Source: Spirosoma linguale DSM 74 (GTDB lineage Bacteria > Bacteroidota > Bacteroidia > Cytophagales > Spirosomataceae). From it: 64,000 nt of DNA. The translations under genes and the position numbers were made by a program. Under the pieces are notes generated by a model, which was not told the origin of the DNA, made no database searches, and saw only the letters and a program-made list of their open reading frames with translations. Of the stretch, positions 47,465-56,766 are shown one piece after another. Each line of letters begins with the position of its first letter. Position 1 is the first letter of the stretch. Where the stretch lies: positions 3,319,001 to 3,383,000 of the forward strand of contig CP001769.1 in assembly GCA_000024525.1 (NCBI GenBank), written 5' to 3'.

Positions 47465-48208
47465 TTATTTCTCAGCCGCAAGACTTTGCTTGCGTCGCAT
47501 CGATTCACCCTTCAACTCCATCCGATGAGCCTTGTGAGTTAGCCGGTCCAGGATGGCATCGGCCAAGGTAGGATCGTCGATGTATTCGTGCCATTTACTC
47601 ACCGGCAGTTGCGAGGTGATGATCGTAGCGGCCTTGCCATGCCGGTCCTCCATGATCTGTAACAGGGCCAATCGGCCATTCTGATCAAGGGGTTGTAAGC
47701 CCCAGTCATCCAGAATGAGCAGGTGTTGCCGCTCCAGACGACTCATCTCCCGCTGGTAGGAGCCGTCGGCTTTAGCCAGTTGCAGTCGCTGTATGAGCCG
47801 GATCAGATTGTGATAACCCACCCGATACCCCAGCTGACAGGCCTGATAGCCCAGGGCCGAAGCCACGTAACTTTTGCCGCAGCCAGTTGATCCCGTCAGG
47901 AAGATATTCTCGGCTCGATCGATGAAGCGGCAGTCGGCCAAACGAAGCACCAGCGTCTTATCCAGGTTGCGGCCAGGGCCGTAGTGCAACTCTTCCAGCG
48001 AGGCCTGATAGCGAAAGCGGGCCGCCCGGATGGCCATCTGGGTGCGTCGGTGTTGACGGTACTCATGTTCAGCTTCAGTAAGCTGGGCCAGCAGTTCGTC
48101 GGCAGGCGGTTGCTGGTGAAGGGGTAGGCGAAGCAGGGTCTCGAAGGCCTGATACATGCCCACCAGTTTAAGGTCCCGTAGTCGGTCAAGTGTCGCTTGG
48201 TTATTCAT
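47465..48208 (-). CDS. istB: IS21 transposition helper ATPase IstB
   Basis: A 247-residue protein. The Walker A motif is GSTGCGKS in IFLTGSTGCGKSYVASAL, and Walker B is HLLILDDWG. The N-terminal LRDLKLVGMYQAFETLL helix is typical. It is an AAA+ ATPase that regulates target choice by IstA. It starts 48 bp downstream of the istA stop. Confidence 0.95.
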   Translation of the reverse strand: MNNQATLDRLRDLKLVGMYQAFETLLRLPLHQQPPADELLAQLTEAEHEYRQHRRTQMAIRAARFRYQASLEELHYGPGRNLDKTLVLRLADCRFIDRAENIFLTGSTGCGKSYVASALGYQACQLGYRVGYHNLIRLIQRLQLAKADGSYQREMSRLERQHLLILDDWGLQPLDQNGRLALLQIMEDRHGKAATIITSQLPVSKWHEYIDDPTLADAILDRLTHKAHRMELKGESMRRKQSLAAEK

Positions 48209-48256
48209 ACTTTTTATTCCCTTTTGTAGTTGGTACGTGTGTTGATTGGCTCGGCT

Positions 48257-49798
48257 TTACTGGTAGGCTGATGCGCCCCGGATGTTTTCATGGCTGGGTA
48301 CTGAGCTGACAGGACTGGCATCGGAGAGCGTATCCAGCCCGCGTTCGATGATGGATCGGATGACTTTGTAGCTCACGCTCTGGTAGCACAACGCCCGTTG
48401 GCAGGCCCGCTCCAGACGTTCTCTACCCACTTTCTTTTCCAGACTTAGTACACCCTGGCACGACTTATAAGCCTGTTCGGGATGCGCCCGGCTCGTTAGG
48501 ATGGCTTCGACGGCCTGCCGGGTTTGGGGGCCAATGCGGTCGGCCCGACGGACGAACGTCTCCGGGCTCCAGTCACTGATCCACTGATGGGCTGGGGGCA
48601 AATGCTCTTTGAGTGTCGAGTAATGGTACTGTCCCTGTAATCGCTGGTGAGTCGCAATACGCTGGTGCTGGCAGTAGACTTCAACGCTTGACGCCGTGTA
48701 GATCAGCCGTACCCACTGGCCGATGTAGCGATAGGGTACGCTGTAATAATGCTTGTCTTCTGACAGCAGTACATGGCCGTTTTTCTGAACCCGGCTCCCC
48801 GCATAGTGTTTGATGAGATAAGCCGTGTTGGGCAACCCCATCAAGTGCATTCGCTCCCGCTCCTCGAACTGCGACTGCCGACTATGGCCCCGGTTCTGAA
48901 AGCGCATTTGGTTGTGGGCGTCGAGTAAGGGGCGGATAGCCGCATTGAGATCGTCAAGTCGATGAAAGACCTCATTGCGCAGGGGAGCGTAGATGCGTCG
49001 ATAGAGGATGTTGACGGCTCCTTCGACCAGAGCTTTGTCGCGGGGCTTACCGCTCCGGGCCGGCAGGATCGTCGTTTGATAATGGAGCGCAAAGTCAGCC
49101 AGCGTCTCATTGATCTGGGGTTCATAGCGATCCGAGCGAATCACAGCCGCTTTGAGGTTATCGGGCACGATGGCCGCTGGTACGCCCCCGAAGTAATGCA
49201 GGGCGTTTTGCAGGGCGGTGATGAAGTCCTCCTTGCGCTGAGTAGCCACTACCTGGGCGTAAGTGAGCTGACTGCAACCCAGCACGGCCACGAAGAACTC
49301 GACCGGCCTAACCTCCCCTGTTGTCTGGTCGACCAGCGAGAGCCGCTTGCCCGCAAAGTCGACGAAGAGTTTGTCGCCCGCTTTGTGCTCAATGTGCATG
49401 CTGGTCTGCTGCCGCTGGCTCCAAAGCTGATAATAGTGGCAGAACTGCGTATACTGATAGCCGTTGGGATGTTCGGCTTTGTAATCCAGCCAAAGACTAT
49501 ACCGGGTAACGCCGGGTCGGGTCAGTTCGCGGTCAATCTGAGCGAATCGTTGTTGAAGAATAGTTAGGGGGGCGTCGGGTGAGGGCGCAGGCGGACGACT
49601 TTGTACCAGCTCATCCAACTGTTGGTCGGAGAGTTGCGGGAGGGAAAGCGTTGCCGGATCGGGAAGCATGCGCAGGTAGCCCCGGACGGTATTGCGAGCC
49701 AGGCCTAGCGAACGGGCAATATCCCGGATAGACTTATGTTGCTGCTGGAGAAGCAGAATCTGACGGAGTAGGTGCATAGGAAGACGCTGGTTGGCCAT
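48257..49798 (-). CDS. istA: IS21 transposase IstA
   Basis: A 513-residue protein. An N-terminal HTH (SIRDIARSLGLARNTVRGYL) is followed by the rve/DDE domain: Asp in DKLFVDFAGKRL, Asp in AAIVPDNLKAAV, Glu in KALVEGAVNILYRRI. The C-terminal beta-barrel (DKHYYSVPYRYIGQWVRL) is present. All three catalytic acids are intact and there is no frameshift, so it is probably active. Confidence 0.95.
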   Translation of the reverse strand: MANQRLPMHLLRQILLLQQQHKSIRDIARSLGLARNTVRGYLRMLPDPATLSLPQLSDQQLDELVQSRPPAPSPDAPLTILQQRFAQIDRELTRPGVTRYSLWLDYKAEHPNGYQYTQFCHYYQLWSQRQQTSMHIEHKAGDKLFVDFAGKRLSLVDQTTGEVRPVEFFVAVLGCSQLTYAQVVATQRKEDFITALQNALHYFGGVPAAIVPDNLKAAVIRSDRYEPQINETLADFALHYQTTILPARSGKPRDKALVEGAVNILYRRIYAPLRNEVFHRLDDLNAAIRPLLDAHNQMRFQNRGHSRQSQFEERERMHLMGLPNTAYLIKHYAGSRVQKNGHVLLSEDKHYYSVPYRYIGQWVRLIYTASSVEVYCQHQRIATHQRLQGQYHYSTLKEHLPPAHQWISDWSPETFVRRADRIGPQTRQAVEAILTSRAHPEQAYKSCQGVLSLEKKVGRERLERACQRALCYQSVSYKVIRSIIERGLDTLSDASPVSSVPSHENIRGASAYQ

Positions 49799-49937
49799 AG
49801 GTTCGGAGGGTCAATTTGTTCCGAAACTACGGTGATTAGGCGGCTCCTGCTCAGCGGGCGGGGTGGGTCAGTTTGGCCCGAAATGGGTGGGTCAACTACA
49901 TCCGAAACAGGTGGGTCAGTTTACTCCGAAATACACA

Positions 49938-50075
49938 GATAGTTGTTGACAGTTATTAAACAGTCTGATTACCCCCGTTCTGGAAGCAGATACATGAACC
50001 CTCCTTCGTCTCAGTCAGGAGCGTTTTATAGGACACTCATTTTTAATACTTATCTGCACTAGTTGGTGTATAGGG
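49938..50075 (+). repeat. Right part of repeat copy D, after IS21
   Basis: GATAG (target duplication), then GTTGACAGTTATTAAA, GGAAGCAGATACATGAA, CGTCTCAGTCAGGAGCGTTT and ATAGGACACTCATTTTTAAT. Removing the IS joins it to 47361-47376 and gives an approximately 150-bp element closely matching copy C. The right end near 50060-50075 is diverged. Confidence 0.75.
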
Positions 50076-50202
50076 GTAAACTAAAATCGGTTTCACGCTA
50101 TATGAATCCGTAAAAGTCAGCTATACGCTATTGTCATGCTCAACCCCAAGGTAGTCTAACGTAACTATGGGGTGTAAACAAACGGGAAGGACTATTCATC
50201 AA

Positions 50203-51333
50203 TCATTGGGCTAACAAGTGCTGAATCGACTCCTCAATTTTCTCCGAGAACCCTTCACCGATATACCTGATCTTGCCCCCTCGATCAATCAAGACATATA
50301 GTGGAATAGCGGCCAGTTTATAGTCCAACCGTACTTGGTCCGTGCCGATCAGTGTGAGAAAGTCAATCGAGCGTTTGGCGACTAGTCGCCGAACCGCATC
50401 CAATTGACCCACTTCATGGGTGATTCCATAGACCGAAAGACCTTGAGCTGCATACTTGTGATATAAATGCGCCACTTTAGGCATTGATGCCAGGCAAGGG
50501 CCGCACCAGACCTCCCAGAAATCTAACAGGACCACTTTACCCGAAAAGGTGGAGGAGGCCAGCGAGTCGCCACCAAGCGAAGCCAGTCGAAAGGAAGGGG
50601 CAGGCTGTCCCATTAACCCTAGTACCGGTTTAGACTCAGGTAGCAAGGGCAATTGTTGCTGGTAGGTTCCCAGAAAAGAAGGTTCATGAAATAGACTATC
50701 AACGCGACTTGGATTGATCGTGACTGATTGAACCTGATAAAAAAGATCCTGCACCTTGTCCAACGTTTCCTGATGTTCCCGAACGGAAGTAGGCAGCAGC
50801 GTGGCCCGATTAATTTGGACGGTTTTATAGCGATTCACTACGTCGTAGCGCTTGATGTCTTCATAGTGCATCGTCAGATAATAGGTGTGTTGATCCTGGC
50901 GTAACGTGAAGCGAATGACTTTGGTTGTATCTAGCTTGACCAGATCGGGAATAATCAGCCGTCCACCGGACTGGTAACGTAGAGTACGAATCTGGGTGGA
51001 ATCGGTAAGGAGTATATACGTTTTTTCTTTATCGTTAACTTTATAACCTACATGGCCATTATACAGCACTTCATCGGCCTGGCCATCCTGCTTTGCTCGG
51101 AACCAGAAGCCAAACAAGCGGTCAGTAGGGTCAGGCCGCAGCACGAGCTGCCCCCTGAACTGCCGGACCTGACCCGTGACCAGGGTATCAATCCGGTTGA
51201 TGCTACACGTGATTTGGTTTAAAAGGGCCTGTTTTTGCCTAACGGCCCGGATGAGCTGATGAGCGTCTTGGCCCCAAAGGGGGTGTAAGCTAGCCCCGAA
51301 GCCAACTAAAAGAAGTCCGATGAATCGCTTCAT
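50203..51333 (-). CDS. TlpA-like thioredoxin-fold lipoprotein or secreted protein
   Basis: The ATG at 51333 (376 residues) is chosen; a longer frame begins 7 codons upstream. Signal peptide ends PLWGQ. The first ~230 residues are a beta-rich outer-membrane-lipoprotein-like domain (VTINPSRVDSLFHEPSF), and the last ~140 are a TlpA/AhpC-TSA thioredoxin fold with WCGPC in FWEVWCGPCLASMP and cis-Pro in KLAAIPLYVLI. It probably reduces or oxidises disulphides in the periplasm. Divergent from the LytS gene. Confidence 0.85.
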   Translation of the reverse strand: MKRFIGLLLVGFGASLHPLWGQDAHQLIRAVRQKQALLNQITCSINRIDTLVTGQVRQFRGQLVLRPDPTDRLFGFWFRAKQDGQADEVLYNGHVGYKVNDKEKTYILLTDSTQIRTLRYQSGGRLIIPDLVKLDTTKVIRFTLRQDQHTYYLTMHYEDIKRYDVVNRYKTVQINRATLLPTSVREHQETLDKVQDLFYQVQSVTINPSRVDSLFHEPSFLGTYQQQLPLLPESKPVLGLMGQPAPSFRLASLGGDSLASSTFSGKVVLLDFWEVWCGPCLASMPKVAHLYHKYAAQGLSVYGITHEVGQLDAVRRLVAKRSIDFLTLIGTDQVRLDYKLAAIPLYVLIDRGGKIRYIGEGFSEKIEESIQHLLAQ

Positions 51334-51519
51334 AAAACACGTTAAATGGTTCATAAAGCGAACCTAGCGCATTCTCAACGCGCTCTATTATTATTTCGGC
51401 GAAGGGTATGAATTACTCGACTAAACCGGGTTGGTCGAAAAAAAAGGGGGGTTAGTCGAAAGAATGCACAGGCGTCAGGATGCCTATTGCAACTCCGTCC
51501 AAGTCGTCGTATTTTGCCT

Positions 51520-52626
51520 ATGCCCCACCCCGTCGCTATGAACAAGCTCCTGAAGGCAAGTGCTTTAGAGATTTGCTTTTTTAGTATGGTTTTTATTGCC
51601 TTTCCGATCCTGACCAGCTATGAATATGTCCTCTATGAACGAACGAGTTCCTACCCGTCTTTGATTGACTTATTGGAGCGGCTTATCTATGGGGTACTTA
51701 AAACAATTCCTTATTGGCTCTACTATAGGCTGATCCTGCCAATCCTATTTGAAAAACGCTACGGGTCATTCGTGGGCTGGTGTGGCTTATTTCTGCTGCT
51801 ACTGGACAACTACACACATTATGTAGTGTATGGCCTTGTCAAGAACCTGTGGTTTTTGCCCGAGTTACTGCTTATCTCGGCTCGCCGGTATTATAGCTCG
51901 TCAGTCATCCTGCATTTTAGTATCGTGTATATTCTTAGGGAGTTAATTATGGTCTCGGCCTTGGGCTATTACCGGCAGTCAGTCGCGCAACGACAACGAT
52001 TGCATGAGTTGATCCAACGTCAATTGCAAGTAGAATTAGATTCACTAAAGACGCAGCTACAGCCTCATTTTTTCTTTAACACGCTCAATAATATTTACTC
52101 GCTGGCCCTACAACAGTCCACCAAAACGGCTCCTTTGATTGCTCGCCATGCCGATATTATGCGGTATATTCTCTACGGAGCAAAACACCGACAGGTGCCG
52201 CTAACCGAAGAAGTTAAGTTTCTGACGGATTACATTGCGGTGGAATCGGTACGATTTTCTGACCAGGCAACGATCCAGTTTGATACCCAAAATATTCATG
52301 ACCGGGTGTGTATCGAACCGTTACTGCTGTTGCCTTTTATTGAAAATACGTTTAAACATGGACTTCGTCAGGACATTCATGGCGGCTTTGTGCAGATTAT
52401 TTTGGTATTGATTGAGACCGAATTACTGCTGGAAACCCGCAATAGTAAGATTCACGCGGGCCATTCGGCTAACGCTGACTCTGGCATTGGTTTGCGCAAT
52501 AGCGTTAAACAGCTAAGTCTGCTTTATCCTCATCACCATACGTTAAGCGTAGAGAACGGCGAGCATAGCTATACTCTTCGATTACAGATAAATTTGCGGT
52601 CTCATGATGAATTGTCTGGTTGTTGA
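51520..52626 (+). CDS. LytS-like sensor histidine kinase
   Basis: A 368-residue membrane protein (alternative ATG at 51538). Four transmembrane helices lie in the first ~160 residues. The His_kinase domain starts at KTQLQPHFFFNTLNNIYSLA, with the phosphorylated His in QPHFFFN, and the ATPase domain has LLPFIENTFKHG and IGLRNSVKQL. It overlaps the LytTR gene by 23 bp, a sign of translational coupling. Confidence 0.9.
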   Translation: MPHPVAMNKLLKASALEICFFSMVFIAFPILTSYEYVLYERTSSYPSLIDLLERLIYGVLKTIPYWLYYRLILPILFEKRYGSFVGWCGLFLLLLDNYTHYVVYGLVKNLWFLPELLLISARRYYSSSVILHFSIVYILRELIMVSALGYYRQSVAQRQRLHELIQRQLQVELDSLKTQLQPHFFFNTLNNIYSLALQQSTKTAPLIARHADIMRYILYGAKHRQVPLTEEVKFLTDYIAVESVRFSDQATIQFDTQNIHDRVCIEPLLLLPFIENTFKHGLRQDIHGGFVQIILVLIETELLLETRNSKIHAGHSANADSGIGLRNSVKQLSLLYPHHHTLSVENGEHSYTLRLQINLRSHDELSGC

Positions 52627-53278
52627 GGATGAGCCATTAGCTCGTCAAGTCGTTGAAACCTATATCCACCAGAGCGCGGATTTGCGGCTGGTGAAGAGTT
52701 GCACGCATGCGTTTGAGGCCTTCGAAGTACTGACCGCTTATCCGGTTGATTTGATGTTTCTGGATATTGAGTTGCCCTCGTTAACGGGTATTGATTTTAT
52801 TCGTCGGTTAAAGCAGCCACCCGCCCTTATTTTTACCACGGCTTATTCCGACTATGCGGTAGAGAGTTATGAACTCGAAGCCGTTGATTATTTGTTGAAA
52901 CCGATTACCTACGAACGCTTCAAGCAGAGTGTCGATAAATTTTTCAAACGAACGGCCCCACCGCCAACCGCTGCCACTTATAGCTATTTCAAAGTGGATG
53001 GTCAGTTAGTCAAGCTGGAACACGGCGATATTGTATACGCGCAATCGATTAAGGATTATATTTTGCTAAAAACGGCGGAACGTTCTTTCATCGTTCACCT
53101 GACGATGAAGGGCTTAAGTGAATTACTACCTGAAGGCCAGTTTCGACGCATCCACCGCTCGTATCTGGTGAATTTAGCCCACGTAACGAAAGTAAGCCGT
53201 CAGGATATTCAACTTGGCGCAATAACCCTTCCGATTGGCGAAAGTTATCGAGGTCTGCTAAACGACTTTTTGAATTAA
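52604..53278 (+). CDS. LytTR-family response regulator
   Basis: A 224-residue protein. The receiver domain (~1-115) has VVEDEPLARQVV, phosphorylated Asp in DLMFLDIELPSLTG and FTTAYSDYAVESYELEAVDYLLKP. The LytTR domain spans ~125-220 (YSYFKVDGQLVKLEHGDIVYA, QFRRIHRSYLVNLAHVTKV). It forms a two-component pair with the overlapping LytS gene. Repeat copy I starts at its stop. Confidence 0.95.
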   Translation: MMNCLVVEDEPLARQVVETYIHQSADLRLVKSCTHAFEAFEVLTAYPVDLMFLDIELPSLTGIDFIRRLKQPPALIFTTAYSDYAVESYELEAVDYLLKPITYERFKQSVDKFFKRTAPPPTAATYSYFKVDGQLVKLEHGDIVYAQSIKDYILLKTAERSFIVHLTMKGLSELLPEGQFRRIHRSYLVNLAHVTKVSRQDIQLGAITLPIGESYRGLLNDFLN

Positions 53279-53341
53279 TGAGCGTTATTGTGAGACGCTT
53301 ATTTTTTGGCAACTGTCCAATTCAATTAGTCGCATTCGGGT
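53278..53341 (+). repeat. Dispersed repeat, right-half copy I
   Basis: GAGCGTTATTGTGAGACGCT, ATTTTTTGGC, then CTGTCCAATTCAATTAGTCG and CATTCGG. It overlaps the last base of the LytTR gene and has a T-run after the GAGAC arm, so it may end that transcript. Confidence 0.6.
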
Positions 53342-53907
53342 CAGTATACCCGCTTCCATTTTTGCAAAGCAGAATTCGAAAGTTTCTTTTCCTGTCATGC
53401 CTGTACGTTAAGGTGAAAACCCGCTTAAACGTACTTTCGCTTCTCACGAATGGCAATTGGTGTACAGCCTTCATAGTAGTATAATACTACAATTTGTTAC
53501 CAAAATATAGTTATAAACAACTACAATTACGTTAATATTTCATTAAATGCACAAATTACTTAGTGATAATATGATTTTCTAAGTAATAAGTTGATACTTT
53601 TGATAGTAGGTTACTTGTGTTCTAATGAGAGCCGGACAGGTAGTCCCTTCAGGTTCGTCGTTTGGTGCCCGGGGGCTCTTTTACTTCTATGTAATTAGTT
53701 GGCTACGTGCGTAAAATTAACTCATCAGGCATACTTGATACATTCTCCTGCTGCTCAACGCTTTCCTACAAACGATTTTTACTCAGCACTTTTCTAAACC
53801 GTGGCGTCGAGCACGGCTCGCGTCGCCAACTACCTGTAATAGCCCTTAAAAGGACTAAACACAATCCGTTTACACGAGTATTTATACTTAAACGTAAAGA
53901 GCATTAG
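53342..53907. other. Intergenic region upstream of the large PAS kinase
   Basis: About 565 bp, A+T-rich. AGAGCC (53628-53633) pairs with GGCTCT (53674-53679) around a 40-nt partly structured loop, followed by TTTTAC, a possible attenuator or terminator. A 66-codon frame (53707-53907) stops directly before the kinase frame but has no known family. Confidence 0.4.
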
Positions 53908-56766
53908 TTGAACTCCCTAGAACAGGGGCCTTCCCAAAACCTGTTTTCAATCCACACACGAACTCAACTTTCTGTGTCAATACATACACGCTTAGAACGT
54001 TGGCTGGACACCCTGGATCAGGGGGTTGCTTTCCTTAAACCCGTTTTCAATCCAGACACGCACACGACCAGTTTTCAGTGCCAATATGTCAATACCGCTC
54101 TGGCGAGCTGGACTTCGCCAAAGCAGTGGAATGAGCAGTTGCAGACGGTTTTTGATACTGGCCAGCCCTGGGAACAGATCCTGCAATTACCGCCGACAAA
54201 CCGATGGTTTCAACTCCGGCTGACTAGGCTGGATGATGAACTGGTATTCAGTTTGCAGCCCCAGCTTAGCGGGATTGACACGCCGACCGCCGGTACGCTC
54301 CAGCAAACCGATCAAGTGCTACAGGCCGTTAGTCCGACCAGTCCAACCGGATTAGCGTTACTACCTCCCGGTGGGCAGCCTGAAACCATCTTCCAGCCTA
54401 CAGTTGAAGACGGGCTGTCTCAAGAAGTGGAACAACTGCGTGCCGAAAAACGGCAGTTGGAAGCCGTCATTCGCCAGCAACAAGAGGAGATAGCCCAACA
54501 GCAACAACGCTGTCAGGTTGCACTCGAAAGCGTTAGCGATGCCACCTGGGAGTATAACCTGCGAACCGGAGAGGTACTTCGGTCGGCCCGGTTTCGGGAA
54601 ATTCTGGGCTATACACTCGATGAGTTTCCCGATACCATGGAAGCCTGGGAAGACCGGCTTTATCCGGGCGATAGGGAGGCTCTACCCTGGCACGTACTGG
54701 ATGCCTACCGGTCTGCCACCCGGGACAGCCATAGTGTAGCCTATCGAATACGGGCAAAAGACGGCACCTACAAACACTTTCTGGACCGGGGACGGTTGTG
54801 GCAATGGTCGGCCGATGGTAAACCGCTGCTGATCGTTAGCACCATCACCGACATGACCAACCAGAAAACCATGGAGGAAACCCTCCGTCTGGATGCGAAC
54901 CGGCAGCGAAATCTGATTGCCAACCTACAGGAGGGCATTCTATTCGAGGACGAGCAACGAACCATTGTGCTGGTTAATCAACATTTCTGTGATCTGTTCG
55001 CCATTCCCGCTACGCCCGACCAACTCCGAGGCATGGACTGTTCGGGTATGGCCGAGCAGAGTAAGCACTATTTCAAAGAGCCTGCGGTATTTGTAGACCG
55101 GGTAGCCCACCTGTTGCTCGAACAGAAACCTGTAACCGGTGAAGAACTGGAACTGGCCGATGGACGCATTTTTGAGCGCGATTATGTGCCCATTTTCATG
55201 GATGGGGTTTACGCTGGCCACCTCTGGAAGTACGCCGACATCACGAGCCGAAAACGGAACGAAGCGTTGGCTATGTACCAGAAGGAGAAGTATCAGCGGA
55301 TTATTGAAAACATGAACCTGGGGCTGCTTGAAGTCGACCGGGATGACCGGATCGTCTATACCAACCAGAGTTTCTGCGATATGAGCGGCTACGCCTACGA
55401 CGAACTCGTTGGTAACATAGCCAAGGACATGCTGCTCAACGGGCAGCACCTTGATGTCATGAGCGAAAAGAACAACAGTCGGCTCACCGGGGCGATGGAT
55501 GCCTATGAGTTAGCTATCAATAACAAACGGGGTGAAGCTAAGTGGTGGCTGATTAGTGGCGCTCCGCTCTATGCCGATACAGGTGAGGTCATTGGCTCAA
55601 CGGGTGTCGTCCTCGATATAACCAGGCAAAAGCAGCTCGAATCGGAGCTGCGCGAGAGTGAGCAGCGGTTTCGGGAAATTGCCGAGAACGTCGATGAGTT
55701 GTTTTGGATTCGGGACCTGCATGCGCCGAAATTCCTGTATATGAATCCAACCTTTGAGCGATTTAGCGGTATTCGTGTCGAGGAGTTATACCGCAATCCC
55801 TTACGGTTTGCTGATTTTGTTCATCAGGATGACCGGGCGGCTGTACTGGCGGCTTTTCTAAGCGATGAGCCTGGTATGAACGCTACATTTCGAGTAGTAA
55901 ACCCGGAGGGAACTATTCACTGGGTGAGAGCTAAAGTCGTTTTATTGACGGATGAAACCGGTGTGCCCCGGCGCCGACTGGGTGTTGCCAGTGATATTAC
56001 GGCGGTCATTGAAAACGAGCATATCCTGGAAGCCTCACTGGCCAGGGAACGAGAGTTGAACGGGTTAAAGTCACAGTTTATTGCCACCGCTTCGCACCAG
56101 TTCCGAACACCCCTGATGGCCATCACCTCCAGCGCCGAATTGATTCGCTATTACTCCGCCCTGCCCACTGGAACCCTGAAGCCCCCGCTTTTTCTCAAAC
56201 AGGCGGAAGCCATCCTCAAACAGGTATCCTGGCTGGAAGAGTTGATGACCGATACGCTGACGCTAAGCAAAATTGAGGAAGGCAAAGTTACGCTTCGCCG
56301 AGAGGAACTGGATGTGGTCGGTCTATGTCAGACGCTAATCGGGGATACGTTTTCCGAGCGCTCCGATGGCCGTCAGGTAGACCTGGTGGTGGTGGGTTCG
56401 CCCGTGTCGGTTAGGGCCGACCGAACCTTACTGAGTCATGTCCTGCAAAATTTACTGTCCAATGCATTTAAGTATGCGGCCACAAACCCGCAGCTAACGG
56501 TCCAGTACGACCCGGGCCGGGTAATGCTGGCCGTTGAGGATAAGGGAATAGGGATTCCGGCCAACGAGCTGCCTTTATTATTTGGCAAGTTTTTCCGGGC
56601 CAGTAATGTCCATTCGATTCAGGGCAGCGGGCTGGGATTGGCCATTTGTCGGGAATACGTCCAGTTGTTGGGCGGCACGCTGGAGGTAGCGAGTACCGAA
56701 GGGGTTGGCACAACCTTTCGTATCCTGCTGCAAACAAGCGGTGGGACGGATTCATCCGGGGGGTGA
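53908..56766 (+). CDS. Multi-PAS sensor histidine kinase
   Basis: Up to 952 residues. After a ~190-residue variable N-terminus and coiled coil come four PAS/PAC units (~200-320, 328-450, 455-570, 580-710), HisKA with His730 in ATASHQFRTPLMAI, and HATPase_c (NLLSNAFKYA, DKGIGIPANE, GSGLGLAI). No transmembrane segment and no receiver domain. The frame has no ATG at its start: a TTG at 53908 follows an in-frame TAG; a GTG at 53974 is a better guess because the bases before it are an out-of-frame duplicate of bases 100 bp downstream. Confidence 0.85.
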   Translation: MNSLEQGPSQNLFSIHTRTQLSVSIHTRLERWLDTLDQGVAFLKPVFNPDTHTTSFQCQYVNTALASWTSPKQWNEQLQTVFDTGQPWEQILQLPPTNRWFQLRLTRLDDELVFSLQPQLSGIDTPTAGTLQQTDQVLQAVSPTSPTGLALLPPGGQPETIFQPTVEDGLSQEVEQLRAEKRQLEAVIRQQQEEIAQQQQRCQVALESVSDATWEYNLRTGEVLRSARFREILGYTLDEFPDTMEAWEDRLYPGDREALPWHVLDAYRSATRDSHSVAYRIRAKDGTYKHFLDRGRLWQWSADGKPLLIVSTITDMTNQKTMEETLRLDANRQRNLIANLQEGILFEDEQRTIVLVNQHFCDLFAIPATPDQLRGMDCSGMAEQSKHYFKEPAVFVDRVAHLLLEQKPVTGEELELADGRIFERDYVPIFMDGVYAGHLWKYADITSRKRNEALAMYQKEKYQRIIENMNLGLLEVDRDDRIVYTNQSFCDMSGYAYDELVGNIAKDMLLNGQHLDVMSEKNNSRLTGAMDAYELAINNKRGEAKWWLISGAPLYADTGEVIGSTGVVLDITRQKQLESELRESEQRFREIAENVDELFWIRDLHAPKFLYMNPTFERFSGIRVEELYRNPLRFADFVHQDDRAAVLAAFLSDEPGMNATFRVVNPEGTIHWVRAKVVLLTDETGVPRRRLGVASDITAVIENEHILEASLARERELNGLKSQFIATASHQFRTPLMAITSSAELIRYYSALPTGTLKPPLFLKQAEAILKQVSWLEELMTDTLTLSKIEEGKVTLRREELDVVGLCQTLIGDTFSERSDGRQVDLVVVGSPVSVRADRTLLSHVLQNLLSNAFKYAATNPQLTVQYDPGRVMLAVEDKGIGIPANELPLLFGKFFRASNVHSIQGSGLGLAICREYVQLLGGTLEVASTEGVGTTFRILLQTSGGTDSSGG

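Larger units (their letters stand above)
47377..49937 (-). mobile_element. IS21-family insertion sequence, apparently intact
   Basis: A 2561-bp element with istB and istA on the minus strand. Ends are related inverted sequences (TATGTATTCCGG at left; the reverse complement of the right end reads TGTGTATTTCGG). Each end holds repeated copies of a TTTCGGA-N-AACTGACCCACC unit, the multiple transposase-binding repeats typical of IS21. GATAG is directly repeated at both borders (47372-47376 and 49938-49942). Confidence 0.9.

Noticed and set aside
48962..49567. 201-codon plus-strand frame
   Set aside because: Antisense shadow of istA with no motif.
53707..53907. 66-codon frame in front of the PAS kinase
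   Set aside because: Same frame as the kinase but separated by TAG; no homology pattern, A+T-rich and basic; probably non-coding.
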